A DNA stretch of 64,000 nt from Xylanibacter caecicola. Its GTDB lineage: Bacteria; Bacteroidota; Bacteroidia; Bacteroidales; Bacteroidaceae. The notes beneath the pieces were generated by a model that saw nothing but the letters and a program-made list of their open reading frames with translations, made no database searches and was not told the origin of the DNA. Positions within the stretch are counted from its first letter, which is position 1. Every line of letters starts with the position of its first letter. Shown here one piece after another: positions 1 to 8,904 of the stretch. The DNA lies in the NCBI RefSeq assembly GCF_013166515.1, contig NZ_JABKKJ010000014.1, forward strand, positions 1-64,000. Direction: 5' to 3'. Made by a program: the position numbers and the translations under genes.

Positions 1-120
1 GACAACTATATCAAGAAAGTGGGAAAGAAATTGAACCTCAGACCGAGAAAGAAACTAAATTTCTCAACCCCGAAAGAAGAATTCTTCAAACAAATCATTA
101 ATTTTGCACTTGCCAGTTGA
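1..120 (+). CDS. IS30-family transposase, C-terminal end (cut by window edge)
   Basis: Frame 1 is open from the first base to a TGA at 118-120 and encodes 39 residues. They read NLRPRKKLNFSTPKEEFF followed by a short tail ending in FALAS. An RPRK-x-L-x-(F/Y)-x-TP-x-E stretch near the C-terminus is typical of IS30-family DDE transposases. Only the end of the gene is visible, so it cannot be said whether the element is intact. The stop codon lies in a segment (around 104-122, TTTTGCACTTGCCAGTTGAA) that may be the right terminal repeat of the element, but its left partner is outside the window. Confidence 0.75.
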   Translation, partial: DNYIKKVGKKLNLRPRKKLNFSTPKEEFFKQIINFALAS

Positions 121-197
121 AACTACCAGATACATAAAATGTCCTGCCAAATATGCTTTTCAATACGTTTTTATTTTATAATATGATGAAAAAGAGC

Positions 198-234
198 TAT
201 ATTTGCAGATGCGGATGCACTCAAATGCGTCTGC
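198..234 (+). promoter_or_regulatory. pfp promoter -7 box and 5' UTR hairpin
   Basis: TATATTTG at 198-205 matches the Bacteroidetes -7 box TAnnTTTG. It is overlapped by an 8-bp stem pairing 205-212 with 227-234 (one G-T pair). The start codon of pfp is about 110 bp downstream, leaving a long AT-rich leader. No riboswitch was recognised. Confidence 0.45.
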
Positions 235-314
235 GCGATACCGATACAATGAGACATGGAACGACAAGTGATATAAAATATACACATATATAGAATACGA
301 ATAAATTGATTTTT

Positions 315-1955
315 ATGGAAAAAAGTTTATTACAGCAGGCGAGAGCCTCTTATGTTCCTAAATTGCCCATTGCGCTGCGTGGTGCTGTAGGCATAAAGGA
401 AGGTGCTCCAACACAGAGTGCAGACAATCAGGAAGAGATAAAGACGCTGTTTCCAAACACTTATGGTATGCCGCTTATAGAGTTTGTTGCAGCCGAAAAG
501 AGCGATGCTGCGGCAATGAATGTCGGTGTTATTCTCAGCGGAGGGCAGGCACCTGGCGGTCATAATGTCATTACCGGTCTTTTTGATACGATTAAGAAAC
601 TTAATCCGGAGAACCGCCTTTTCGGTTTTATTCTTGGTCCCGGCGGACTTGTAAGTCACAATTATATGGAGATAACGGCAGACTTCATAGAAGATTATCG
701 CAATACGGGCGGTTTCGATATGATTGGTTCAGGACGTACAAAACTGGAAGAAACAGAACAGTTTGAAAAAGGATTGGAGATAATACGCAAACTCGACATC
801 AAGGCGCTTGTGATAATCGGAGGCGATGATTCAAATACCAATGCCTGTGTTCTGGCTGAATATTATGCGGCAAAGCAATACGGTGTACAGGTTATCGGAT
901 GTCCGAAAACCATCGACGGCGACTTGAAAAATAGCCAGATAGAAACATCTTTCGGCTTTGATACGGCTACAAAGACATATTCGGAACTGATAGGCAACAT
1001 CGAGCGCGACTGTAACTCCGCACGTAAGTATTGGCATTTCATCAAGCTTATGGGACGCTCTGCCAGCCATATAGCCCTTGAGTGTGCCCTGCAGTGCCAG
1101 CCGAATATCTGTATTGTATCGGAAGAAGTCGAGGCAAAGGATATGACGCTGAACGAAATAGTAGAGCAGATATGTACATCGGTGGCTTACCGTGCGGCAA
1201 ACGGAGACAATTTCGGCGTGGTTCTTATACCGGAAGGACTTATAGAGTTTGTACCTGCAATAGGCAGGCTTATTGCCGAACTTAACGACTTGTTGGCTGC
1301 ACATGGAGCAGACTATAAGGATCTTGATGCGGATGCACAGCGTCAATATATAATATCGCATCTTAGTGATGCAAACAAAGCTACGTTCGAAACGCTTCCC
1401 GCCGATGTGGCACGCCAGCTTTCATTAGACCGCGATCCGCATGGCAACGTACAGGTTTCGCTCATCGAGACGGAGAAACTTATCTCCGAGATGTGTGCCG
1501 CCAAATTAAAGCAGTGGGCGGCAGAGGGCAAATATACAGGCAAGTTTGCTGCACAGCATCATTTCTTCGGATATGAAGGACGTTGTGCCACGCCTTCAAA
1601 CTTTGATGCCGACTACTGCTATGCACTTGGAACGAGTGCCGCACAGCTTATCGCCAATGGCAAGACAGGCTATATGGCTGTGGTAAAGAACACTACTGCT
1701 CCCGTTGAAGAGTGGCAGGCAGGCGGTGTGCCCATTACCATGATGATGAACATGGAGCGTCGCAACGGACAGATGAAACCTGTGATACGCAAGGCTCTTG
1801 TCGAACTTGACGGGGCACCGTTCAAGGCTTTCGCCGCAGTGCGTGACACATGGGCAAAGGAAACATGCTATGTATATCCCGGTCCGATACAGTATTGGGG
1901 ACCGTCGGAAGTGTGTGACCGCCCGACAATGACCCTTATACTTGAGCATAAATAA
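315..1955 (+). CDS. pfp: pyrophosphate--fructose 6-phosphate 1-phosphotransferase (PPi-PFK)
   Basis: The 546-residue protein phosphorylates fructose 6-phosphate with pyrophosphate, reversibly, in glycolysis. The phosphofructokinase motifs are visible: SGGQAPGG (about 75-82), GGDDS (169-173, where ATP-dependent enzymes have GGDGS; the second Asp is the PPi-dependence signature), [10 protein letters not shown] (197-206) and [14 protein letters not shown]. Length of about 550 residues fits the long PPi-PFK clade found in Bacteroides, plants and spirochaetes. The ATG at 315 is preferred over an in-frame TTG at 306. The gene stands alone, with its own promoter and a strong terminator. It is the natural acceptor of fructose 6-phosphate made by the fructokinase at 6614-7492. 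Confidence 0.96.
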   Translation: MEKSLLQQARASYVPKLPIALRGAVGIKEGAPTQSADNQEEIKTLFPNTYGMPLIEFVAAEKSDAAAMNVGVILSGGQAPGGHNVITGLFDTIKKLNPENRLFGFILGPGGLVSHNYMEITADFIEDYRNTGGFDMIGSGRTKLEETEQFEKGLEIIRKLDIKALVIIGGDDSNTNACVLAEYYAAKQYGVQVIGCPKTIDGDLKNSQIETSFGFDTATKTYSELIGNIERDCNSARKYWHFIKLMGRSASHIALECALQCQPNICIVSEEVEAKDMTLNEIVEQICTSVAYRAANGDNFGVVLIPEGLIEFVPAIGRLIAELNDLLAAHGADYKDLDADAQRQYIISHLSDANKATFETLPADVARQLSLDRDPHGNVQVSLIETEKLISEMCAAKLKQWAAEGKYTGKFAAQHHFFGYEGRCATPSNFDADYCYALGTSAAQLIANGKTGYMAVVKNTTAPVEEWQAGGVPITMMMNMERRNGQMKPVIRKALVELDGAPFKAFAAVRDTWAKETCYVYPGPIQYWGPSEVCDRPTMTLILEHK

Positions 1956-1975
1956 TAATTTGATTTGACGATTGT

Positions 1976-2012
1976 TGTGCCGCGGGCGGATAAAGCCGGC
2001 GGCACACATTTA
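1976..2012 (+). terminator. rho-independent terminator after pfp
   Basis: TGTGCCGC (1976-1983) pairs perfectly with GCGGCACA (1999-2006); an inner GGC/GCC adds to the stem. A T-rich tail follows. The next gene begins at 2025. Confidence 0.75.
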
Positions 2013-2024
2013 TTTATATAAGCC

Positions 2025-2894
2025 ATGCAGAAGAAGACAAAAGCCACTCACAGGACAAAGCGTACATCCAATGTCCGCCGCCGGCAGCGCAAAGGCACGC
2101 GTCGTCGTGGCGTTTATTCCATGCAAGGCATTTTCAGCAGTTGCCGCCGCCGCACGTTGTGGGTTGGCGCTTTGGCTGTCATAGCCCTTTACATCTGGGC
2201 TTTTTATTATTTTTTCGTAGGTCCTTTCGGCTTTCGCTGGCGTGCAATTTATGGAGAACCCAAATATCCCGACGGTTATGAGATACGTGGCATAGACATA
2301 AGTCACTATCAAGGAGATATAAACTGGACCCTTTTGCAGAACGCAATGATAGAGAAGTGTCCGGTGCGATTTATAATGATAAAAGGAACTGAAGGAAGTA
2401 CGCGCATAGATCCGTATTTTGAAGAAAACTTCCGTCAGGCACGCGAGTACGGTTTCATACGTGGCGTATACCATTTCTGGAGCAATAAGTCGTCTGCAAG
2501 AGACCAGGCGTATTTTTTCTTGAATAAAGTAAAGTTGCAGAGCGGAGATCTGCCGCCCGTACTTGATGTGGAACACAAACCGAAGGATGTCAGTGTGGAA
2601 GATTTTCGCCGTGACATACTTACATGGCTGCACATAGTGGAAGATCGGTATCATGTCAAACCAATCATATATACGTATCATAAATTCAAGATGTCGTATC
2701 TAAGTGACCCGGTTTTCGATGATTATCCCTATTGGATTGCCCACTATTACGTTGACGAAGTGAAGTACAACGGTCCGTGGAAGTTCTGGCAGCACACTGA
2801 TGCCGGACGTCTTCCCGGTATAAAAGGGTATGTGGATTTCAATATATACAACGGCAGTTATTACGACTTGAAGCAGCTTACTATACCAAAGTAA
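2025..2894 (+). CDS. membrane-anchored GH25 lysozyme (muramidase)
   Basis: The 289-residue protein hydrolyses the MurNAc-GlcNAc bond of peptidoglycan. Residues 1-45 are very basic (many Arg/Lys), followed by a single membrane segment at about 45-66, giving a type II anchor with the catalytic domain in the periplasm. The GH25 domain spans about 86-285: GIDISHYQGDINW carries Asp91, and LPPVLDVEH carries Asp181 and Glu183, the catalytic pair of the family; GVYHFW and FWQHT are also typical. The last 14 bases overlap the end of prmA on the other strand. Whether it acts in the cell's own wall remodelling is inference. Confidence 0.92.
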   Translation: MQKKTKATHRTKRTSNVRRRQRKGTRRRGVYSMQGIFSSCRRRTLWVGALAVIALYIWAFYYFFVGPFGFRWRAIYGEPKYPDGYEIRGIDISHYQGDINWTLLQNAMIEKCPVRFIMIKGTEGSTRIDPYFEENFRQAREYGFIRGVYHFWSNKSSARDQAYFFLNKVKLQSGDLPPVLDVEHKPKDVSVEDFRRDILTWLHIVEDRYHVKPIIYTYHKFKMSYLSDPVFDDYPYWIAHYYVDEVKYNGPWKFWQHTDAGRLPGIKGYVDFNIYNGSYYDLKQLTIPK

Positions 2895-3762
2895 AGACCA
2901 TCATGCTCCAGCCGTTTTCCCTTTCGGTCTTCTCCAATGTAAGTCCTGTCGTGGCGGCTTTATCCTTAAGCATTTGTTCATCGCTTTCGTAGAACCCGCT
3001 GATAATCAACATTCCTCCTTTTTTGATTTTGTTCTTTATTACTGGCATGTCGTTAATAAGAATGTTTCTATTGATGTTGGCAAGAACAATGTCGAACATT
3101 TGTCCGTCTTCAGCCACAATATTTACGTCGCCGTGTAAAACGTTAATGTTGCTCACGTTGTTTATTGCGGCATTATGTTCTGTATTTCTTACACTCCATT
3201 CGTCTATGTCATATCCGGTTATGCAGCATGCTCCGCATTTGGATGCCACGATTGAGAGGATGCCCGTTCCGCATCCGCAGTCAAGAACGCTTTTGCCTGT
3301 CATGTCGGTGTCAAGCAGTTGGGTTACAATCATCCTTGTTGTTTCATGAGTTCCGGTTCCGAAAGCCAGCCGGGCATCGATTGTTATGTCTATATCCGCA
3401 TCGGCTTCGGGCGATAACGGGTGTTTTGTATCGTGTATCATACATCTGTTGCCTATGGCGATTGGTTCAAATCCGGCGTCTTCCCACTGTCTGTTCCAGT
3501 TCTTGTCCTCAGCTTCGCTTATGGTGTATGCCACACTTATTTCGTTGAAAGGGAAAAAATCCAAAACCGCGTCTATGGCATTCTTGTCAGTGATATCTGT
3601 CTGTATGTATCCGTTTATGCCGTTTTCCGTGTTTTCGAACGACTCGCATCCCGCTTCTCCTGCAAGTGCAGCCAGCAGGTCTCTTGCGTCCTGCATAATT
3701 GTTTCGTCGATATTATCACCGTCTTTACGTGATATGTCGAATTTTATTATATTGTATTTCAT
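2881..3762 (-). CDS. prmA: ribosomal protein L11 methyltransferase
   Basis: The 293-residue SAM-dependent enzyme trimethylates ribosomal protein L11. Motifs: LAFGTGTHETT (132-142), the substrate-side hallmark of PrmA, then VLDCGCGTGILSI (159-171), the SAM-binding motif I, and VLANINRNIL in the position of the N-(P/I)-x-(Y/R) catalytic loop. Length matches the family. A minus-strand -7 box TACTTTTG (3800-3807 on plus as CAAAAGTA) lies 38 bp upstream of the ATG. Its 3' end overlaps the convergent lysozyme gene by 14 bp. Confidence 0.95.
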   Translation of the reverse strand: MKYNIIKFDISRKDGDNIDETIMQDARDLLAALAGEAGCESFENTENGINGYIQTDITDKNAIDAVLDFFPFNEISVAYTISEAEDKNWNRQWEDAGFEPIAIGNRCMIHDTKHPLSPEADADIDITIDARLAFGTGTHETTRMIVTQLLDTDMTGKSVLDCGCGTGILSIVASKCGACCITGYDIDEWSVRNTEHNAAINNVSNINVLHGDVNIVAEDGQMFDIVLANINRNILINDMPVIKNKIKKGGMLIISGFYESDEQMLKDKAATTGLTLEKTERENGWSMMVFTLV

Positions 3763-3872
3763 ATATCTATATCCTAATTTTAAATCTTAATTTTACATGC
3801 AAAAGTATAAAAAATAGGGAAAAACCTATATACCTTTAGGGTTTTTCCTTATTTTTGCATACAGATACATGA

Positions 3873-3880
3873 TAATTTTG
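3873..3880 (+). promoter_or_regulatory. -7 box for the exported protein at 3922
   Basis: TAATTTTG at 3873-3880 fits TAnnTTTG; a second match, TATTTTTG, is at 3850-3857. The gene starts 41 bp downstream. The spacing to any upstream TTG is not ideal. Confidence 0.4.
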
Positions 3881-3921
3881 CATTATACGAAAATGTATAA
3901 AACAACAAAGGAGATAATAAA

Positions 3922-4779
3922 ATGAGAAAACTTATCTTTTTATCGGCATTGATCCTGTCTGTTCCTGTCTGCTCTTTTGCACAGGACGACCTCTATTTTA
4001 CCCCCAAGAAGAAGGATAAAGTAAAGCAGGCAGAAGTACGTGATATTCCCGAAACGACTTATTATAGCGGCAGCGACCGTGATATAGACGAATATAACCG
4101 TCACGGATTAAGCAGCTATTATCAGGTTCTCGGGAGCGACACTCTCGGCAATGACACCATTGTGGTTCCGTCCGGTACAGACATATCACGTATAATAACT
4201 TCCGGAAAAACAGCCGGATATGACGACGACGATTATGCTTATAGCCGCAGGATGAGCCGTTTTGACGATTTCTACTGGTATAACAGTCCCTGGGACTATC
4301 CGTATTATTACGGTTCACCATATTGGTATTCCCGTTGGGGTTGGTATAGTCCGTGGTATGCAGGTTGGTATGACCCGTGGTATGATCCATGGTATACGGG
4401 TTGGTATCATCCGGTTTATGGCGGTTGGCACAACCATTGGTATCATCCTATATGGACAGGCGTGACGCACAGACCCTACCGCGGACTGACCGGCACGTCG
4501 CATATCGGTTCGTTTTCGCGCGGAAAAACTACCGGCAATGGACGTTTCGGCGGCTCGCGTGGCAACATAAATGTCAACCGTAACTTCGGGACAAAACGTA
4601 ACGACCGCAACAATAATTTCAATAACAACAGTCCGCAGTACAACAACAACCATCAGTCGCCCTCTTATAACAGCGGTTCATTCGGCGGTAGCCGTGGTGG
4701 AAGCTTCGGCGGTAGCCGTGGAGGCGGAAGTATTGGAAGTGGCGGTAGCCGCGGAGGTTCGTTTGGCGGCAGACGTTAA
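3922..4779 (+). CDS. exported Tyr/Trp/Gly-rich low-complexity protein, function unknown
   Basis: The 285-residue protein starts with a clear signal peptide (MRKLIFLSALILSVPVCSFA, cut before QDD). Three zones follow: a charged segment (about 22-100); a Tyr/Trp/Pro-rich block (about 110-180) with repeated YWYS, WYDPWY and WYHP units; and a Gly/Arg/Ser/Asn-rich tail (about 190-285) with five or so GGSRGGS-like repeats. No catalytic domain is recognised. Such composition suggests a cell-surface or outer-membrane-associated protein rather than an enzyme. It is followed by its own terminator and then by a FadL-like porin gene, with which it may not be cotranscribed. Similar small exported proteins are common in Bacteroidales, but no function is assigned here. 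Confidence 0.85.
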   Translation: MRKLIFLSALILSVPVCSFAQDDLYFTPKKKDKVKQAEVRDIPETTYYSGSDRDIDEYNRHGLSSYYQVLGSDTLGNDTIVVPSGTDISRIITSGKTAGYDDDDYAYSRRMSRFDDFYWYNSPWDYPYYYGSPYWYSRWGWYSPWYAGWYDPWYDPWYTGWYHPVYGGWHNHWYHPIWTGVTHRPYRGLTGTSHIGSFSRGKTTGNGRFGGSRGNINVNRNFGTKRNDRNNNFNNNSPQYNNNHQSPSYNSGSFGGSRGGSFGGSRGGGSIGSGGSRGGSFGGRR

Positions 4780-4789
4780 TGATATTTAC

Positions 4790-4824
4790 GGAGCCTGTGA
4801 CACTATGCCACAGGTTCCTTTTAT
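4790..4824 (+). terminator. terminator after the low-complexity protein
   Basis: GGAGCCTGTG (4790-4799) pairs with CACAGGTTCC (4809-4818; one G-T pair) and is followed by TTTTAT. Confidence 0.7.
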
Positions 4825-4848
4825 ATGAACAACAAAAAGTTATAGAAT

Positions 4849-6450
4849 ATGAAAAGACATCTATTTACATCATTTTGTGTCATTGCCGCACTCTCTGCAT
4901 CGGCACAGGAAACGTATGAAAATGCAAAGTTGCTGGGCGATGACTTGAACGGTACGGCACGTTTTGTCGGCATGGGCGGTGCCATGGGGGCGCTGGGTGC
5001 AGACATATCAACCATCGGAACCAACCCTGCCGGTATAGGACTGTTCCGCCATTCCACGGCGAACGTGTCTTTCGGTGTGGTATCGCAGCAGACAGACAAT
5101 AATTTCTCGATCGGAGACAAGACGAAAATGAGCTTTGACCAGGCGGGTTTTGTCTACTCGGCACGCAGCGGGCGCAACTCTTTCATCAATGTGGCGTTCA
5201 ATTATCACAAGAGCAAGAACTTCAATCAAATCCTATCGGCAGCCGGACGCCTTGAAGGAGCCTCGCAGAACAAGCTTTCTTATGCAAAGGGGGCAGAGGG
5301 ACTGTTTGACTTGTCTACTTCATCCGGTGAGGTATATAGCGAAGATTTGACATTCAACGCTCTCGATTATCTGTATTACAACACCCTTTTGTATTCGGAA
5401 AATGCAAATAATGAGCCGGTATTCCTGTATACCGAGGCAGACGGATACAAGTTCGGGCGTGCCAATACAGGCTATATCAGTGATTATGACTTCAATGTAA
5501 GCGGCAATATCAACGACAGGGTATATCTCGGACTGACCGTAGGCATACACGATGTGCACTACAGGGGCAGCAGCATATACTCGGAGTCTCTGGTACGGAC
5601 AGCCGGAAGCGGTTTTGATGCAGTGGATATTATAGACAGCCGCAGCATAACAGGTACGGGATTTGACGTAAAGGCAGGTGCAATCTTCCGCCCGTTTGAG
5701 AATTCCCCGTTCCGTATCGGCGTTTCAGTGGCAACACCTATATGGTATGACCTGACGACAGAGAATACAACGGTGGTCTCAGTTGCGGAAAATCCACGTG
5801 GCGGAGCCTCGGTTCCCGGTACTTCCCTGCCGATGACCGACGGCAATGTCTTCTCTTCTTACGATTTCAAGCTCACGACTCCGTGGAAGTTCGGACTTGG
5901 TCTTGGAACCACTGTGGGCGACTATCTTGCTCTTGGCGCCGAATACGAATATGCAGACTACGGCTCTACGGACACGCGTATAAACACCGGTTACGACTGG
6001 TATTACGATACGGAAAGCAGCAGCAGTGACGATGAGATGAACGACCATACGGAGAAGACATTGAAAGGTGTCAGCACTCTTAAGCTTGGTGCCGAATACA
6101 AGCCGATGAAAAATCTTGCAATACGTCTTGGATACAACTATGTATCACCGATGTACGAAAAGGATGGATATAAGGATGTTACCTTGTGGTCGCCCGGAAC
6201 ATATTACAGCTCGACGTCGGATTATACCAACTGGAAGTCCACCAACCGCATAACATGCGGCTTCGGGTACAATGTCGGCAAGCTTTCATTGGACCTTGCA
6301 TATCAATATACTGTACAGTCGGGTGAGTTCAGTCCGTTTACAAATTATTTTGGAAACGAAGAACTTGGAATTAGTGAGAATGTATGCGATGCCGTAAAAG
6401 TTGACAACAAGCGTCATCAGGTTCTTCTCACTCTCGGATATCATTTCTAA
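4849..6450 (+). CDS. FadL/OmpP1/TodX-like outer membrane protein
   Basis: The 533-residue protein has a signal peptide ending ALSASAQ. The mature N-terminus (ENAKLLGDDLNGTARFVGMGGAMGALGADISTIGTNPAGIG, seen at about 24-64) is the hallmark of the Bacteroidetes FadL-like family often labelled 'hemin receptor': a hatch region with GMGGAMGALGAD and NPAG. The rest alternates short amphipathic strands and ends in an aromatic residue (GYHF), as expected for an outer membrane beta-barrel. Family members move hydrophobic compounds across the outer membrane; the substrate here cannot be told. A perfect 15-bp terminator hairpin follows. Confidence 0.88.
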   Translation: MKRHLFTSFCVIAALSASAQETYENAKLLGDDLNGTARFVGMGGAMGALGADISTIGTNPAGIGLFRHSTANVSFGVVSQQTDNNFSIGDKTKMSFDQAGFVYSARSGRNSFINVAFNYHKSKNFNQILSAAGRLEGASQNKLSYAKGAEGLFDLSTSSGEVYSEDLTFNALDYLYYNTLLYSENANNEPVFLYTEADGYKFGRANTGYISDYDFNVSGNINDRVYLGLTVGIHDVHYRGSSIYSESLVRTAGSGFDAVDIIDSRSITGTGFDVKAGAIFRPFENSPFRIGVSVATPIWYDLTTENTTVVSVAENPRGGASVPGTSLPMTDGNVFSSYDFKLTTPWKFGLGLGTTVGDYLALGAEYEYADYGSTDTRINTGYDWYYDTESSSSDDEMNDHTEKTLKGVSTLKLGAEYKPMKNLAIRLGYNYVSPMYEKDGYKDVTLWSPGTYYSSTSDYTNWKSTNRITCGFGYNVGKLSLDLAYQYTVQSGEFSPFTNYFGNEELGISENVCDAVKVDNKRHQVLLTLGYHF

Positions 6451-6470
6451 GACGATTATTTGTCATATAT

Positions 6471-6512
6471 AAACGTCACGGGACACAGATATTTGTCCCG
6501 TGACGTTTTGCA
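6471..6512. terminator. bidirectional terminator
   Basis: A perfect 15-bp inverted repeat (6471-6485 with 6494-6508, 8-nt loop) lies between the FadL-like gene and the convergent fructokinase gene and ends in a T run. Confidence 0.8.
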
Positions 6513-6613
6513 TTCTAAGAAGCCGTTTTTCAGACCCTGAAACAGGGTTTCTTGGAGCCTGAAATGCCATGTTTTAGAACATCGGAGAAAAATGCCGTGT
6601 TTTCGTGGGTTTC

Positions 6614-7492
6614 TTACTCTATGATTTGGGGCGGAAGTATTGGCATGGCACCTTTTTTCGTACATACAAATGCTGATGTCTGCACAGCACAAGAGTGGGC
6701 TTCCATAATGCTTTTCCCCTTAATTATACTTGCAATGAATGCGGCAGTGAAAGAGTCGCCGGCTCCAACAGTATCTGCGACCTCAACTTGCGGAGTGGGG
6801 AGGAAAGAAACATTGCCCGGTGTGAAAACATAGCTTCCGTTGATACCGCATGTCAATATAAGCATCTTTAAATTATACTTGCCGAGAAGAATCCAGCACT
6901 TGTCTTGCAGATCGATGCCCGGATAACCGAACATACGACTAATCAAAACTAATTCTTCATCGTTTATTTTCAGGATATTGCACCGTTTCATGGAATTACA
7001 CAAAATCTCTTTATTATAAAAACCTTGACGGAGATTTATGTCGAATACAATCAAAGGGTCGTTATCCTTGGGCATGACATCCAGAAAACGGTTTATTGTC
7101 TCCCGTGACACGACATTGCGTTGTGCCAATGAACCGAAGCAAACAGCCTTTGTCTTTTTGGCAATATCCTCAAGCTGCTCGGTATACGGTATATTGTCCC
7201 ATGCCACATTTTCCTTTATTTCATATTGCGGAACCCCTGCCTGATCGATTTCAACCTGCACGGTTCCGGTTGGATAGGGAACTTTCTCAATAAGACTGTT
7301 TAGTCCTTTTGACGTGAAGTTGGCAATGATTTCGTTTCCAAGCAAGTCATCGCCGACAGCACTTACCACACAGCTTGAAAGTCCGAATTGAGAAATGTGA
7401 TAGGCGAAGTTTGCAGGTGCACCACCTATTTTTTTCCCTTCCGGAAGAACATCCCAAAGGGCTTCGCCCATTCCTACGATTATATCTTTCAT
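6614..7492 (-). CDS. fructokinase, PfkB family
   Basis: The 292-residue sugar kinase carries the two PfkB signatures: GGAPANFAYH (23-32) near the N-terminus and DTVGAGDSFTAAF near the C-terminus, with Asp246 of GAGD as catalytic base. The opening GMGEALWDVLPEG is the form seen in bacterial fructokinases. It would phosphorylate cytoplasmic fructose to fructose 6-phosphate. It lies 20 bp behind the MFS transporter, on the same strand as a GH32 enzyme, so transport and phosphorylation of released fructose are linked. Another sugar specificity within PfkB cannot be excluded from sequence alone, but the locus strongly favours fructose. Confidence 0.9.
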   Translation of the reverse strand: MKDIIVGMGEALWDVLPEGKKIGGAPANFAYHISQFGLSSCVVSAVGDDLLGNEIIANFTSKGLNSLIEKVPYPTGTVQVEIDQAGVPQYEIKENVAWDNIPYTEQLEDIAKKTKAVCFGSLAQRNVVSRETINRFLDVMPKDNDPLIVFDINLRQGFYNKEILCNSMKRCNILKINDEELVLISRMFGYPGIDLQDKCWILLGKYNLKMLILTCGINGSYVFTPGNVSFLPTPQVEVADTVGAGDSFTAAFIASIIKGKSIMEAHSCAVQTSAFVCTKKGAMPILPPQIIE

Positions 7493-7512
7493 GATTTTTA
7501 TGTATTAAGTTA

Positions 7513-8694
7513 TTATTTAGACGTTTTTATTTTTAATGTGTAATATAGCAGATATACAACACCCAATGTCATTACGGCTATGGCACCTGCCTGTCCCGTC
7601 TCATCAGCTGCATATCCCATGGCAAGAGGGAATATAGTACCTCCGAAAAGTCCCATTATCATAAGTCCGGATATTTCATTCTTCTTATCAGGAGAATACA
7701 GCAGGGCTTGTGAGAATGCTACCGGGAAGATATTTGAGTTGCCAAATCCTATCATGGCTATTCCCGTATATATGGCTGTTATTGTGTTGCATGTAAAAAG
7801 AATCAGCATTCCGACAAACATCATGACAGCGCTTATTCCAAAGAATATCTTGGGTGATATGTTGCGTAGGATGAATGCTCCGAAAAAACAACCGGCTGTA
7901 CGGAATATAAAGTATATCCCGGTTGCAAACCCGGCTTCTTCGAGAGGAAGCCCTATACGTTCCATTATAATTTTTGGTGCTGTGGTATTGGTACCGACAT
8001 CGATGCCGACGTGGCACATGATGCTGAGGAAACAAAGAAGGATAAACGGACGGTATAGAAGTTTAATACATTCTTTTATGCTTGAAGCCTTGTCGGGATG
8101 CTCCTCGTCGATAGGTGTTGCTGCAAGTAGCGAGATGGAAAGGCAGCAGATAATGGCATATACCACGAACAGAACTCTCCAACCGAGACCGAATGTGGGA
8201 CATACAGTGGTGGCACCCCAGGCCGCGATAATAGGAGCGAGGAAAGACGCGATTGCTTTGACAAACTGTCCGAATGTGAGTGTGGATGCGAGCTTGTCGC
8301 CGCTGATAAGGTTTGTCACCAATGGGTTCAGCGATGTCTGCATTATTGCATTTCCAATTCCAAGCAATGAAAAAGACAGCAGCATGGGAATATATCCGCT
8401 GCCGAAGAACGGGATAAAGAGTGATACGGCTGTAATTACGATGCTCAACAGAACCGTCTTCTTTCTACCTATCTTGTTCATCAGCATTCCTGTAGGAACA
8501 GAAAATATCAGAAACCAGAAAAATACGAGAGAGGGGAAGAGGTTTGCCTGCGAATCTGTCAGTCCGAGATCTTTCTGAACATAGTTTGATGCTGTACCCA
8601 CGAGGTCTACAAATCCCATTACAAAGAAGCATAGCATTACAGGTATTATCTGTAGCATAAAGGACTTGCGATTTGTTACGAGTGATTGTTTCAT
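7513..8694 (-). CDS. MFS sugar transporter, FucP/GluP type (probable fructose importer)
   Basis: The 393-residue polytopic protein has about twelve hydrophobic segments. The loop after the second segment reads GMLMNKIGRKKTVLLS, the MFS G-x-x-x-D/N-R-x-G-R-(K/R) motif. The opening (IIPVMLCFFVMGFVDLVGTASNYVQKDLGL) resembles FucP-type proton symporters used by Bacteroidetes for fucose, glucose, galactose or fructose. It sits directly upstream of the fructokinase and downstream of a GH32 gene, so fructose import is the likely role (inference from context). A 197-bp MITE-like repeat fills the space between this gene and the GH32 gene. Confidence 0.9.
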   Translation of the reverse strand: MKQSLVTNRKSFMLQIIPVMLCFFVMGFVDLVGTASNYVQKDLGLTDSQANLFPSLVFFWFLIFSVPTGMLMNKIGRKKTVLLSIVITAVSLFIPFFGSGYIPMLLSFSLLGIGNAIMQTSLNPLVTNLISGDKLASTLTFGQFVKAIASFLAPIIAAWGATTVCPTFGLGWRVLFVVYAIICCLSISLLAATPIDEEHPDKASSIKECIKLLYRPFILLCFLSIMCHVGIDVGTNTTAPKIIMERIGLPLEEAGFATGIYFIFRTAGCFFGAFILRNISPKIFFGISAVMMFVGMLILFTCNTITAIYTGIAMIGFGNSNIFPVAFSQALLYSPDKKNEISGLMIMGLFGGTIFPLAMGYAADETGQAGAIAVMTLGVVYLLYYTLKIKTSK

Positions 8695-8706
8695 TGTTGT
8701 AGATTT

Positions 8707-8903
8707 AAGTAGATGTTAGAAATTAATTATTATTATATTGTACGTTATTTTGGTGATGTTTTTTTCATGTCCTAAGAAAGAGTGTAGCGGGCTACACGAC
8801 TGATGAGACATGAGAAAACAGCCCGAAAGAACGTGCAAGATAATGATAAAGTAAAAGCAACATCTACGGATTAATATATACGTTTAATTTTTAACATCTA
8901 CTT
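8707..8903 (+). mobile_element. MITE-like structured repeat, copy 1
   Basis: A 197-bp element with terminal inverted repeats: AAGTAGATGTTAGAAATTAA at the left end and its near-perfect complement at 8884-8903. A second copy with the same orientation is at 61918-62115. Inside are conserved nested inverted repeats: a long stem (about 8727-8746 with 8830-8849), CATGTC/GACATG (8766-8771 with 8807-8812), a GTGTAGC/GCTACAC hairpin (8783-8798) and CGGGCT/AGCCCG, which could pair as a pseudoknot. It has no ORF. It fills the gap from 12 bp before the MFS start codon to 1 bp beyond the GH32 stop codon, so it lies inside a likely operon on the opposite strand. Confidence 0.8.
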
Positions 8904-8904
8904 A

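Noticed and set aside
8800..8835. CTGATGAG...CGAAAG in the MITE-like repeat looks like a hammerhead ribozyme core
   Set aside because: The segment between the two boxes cannot form stem II in copy 1, and copy 2 reads CCGATGAG, which breaks the conserved CUGAUGA box.
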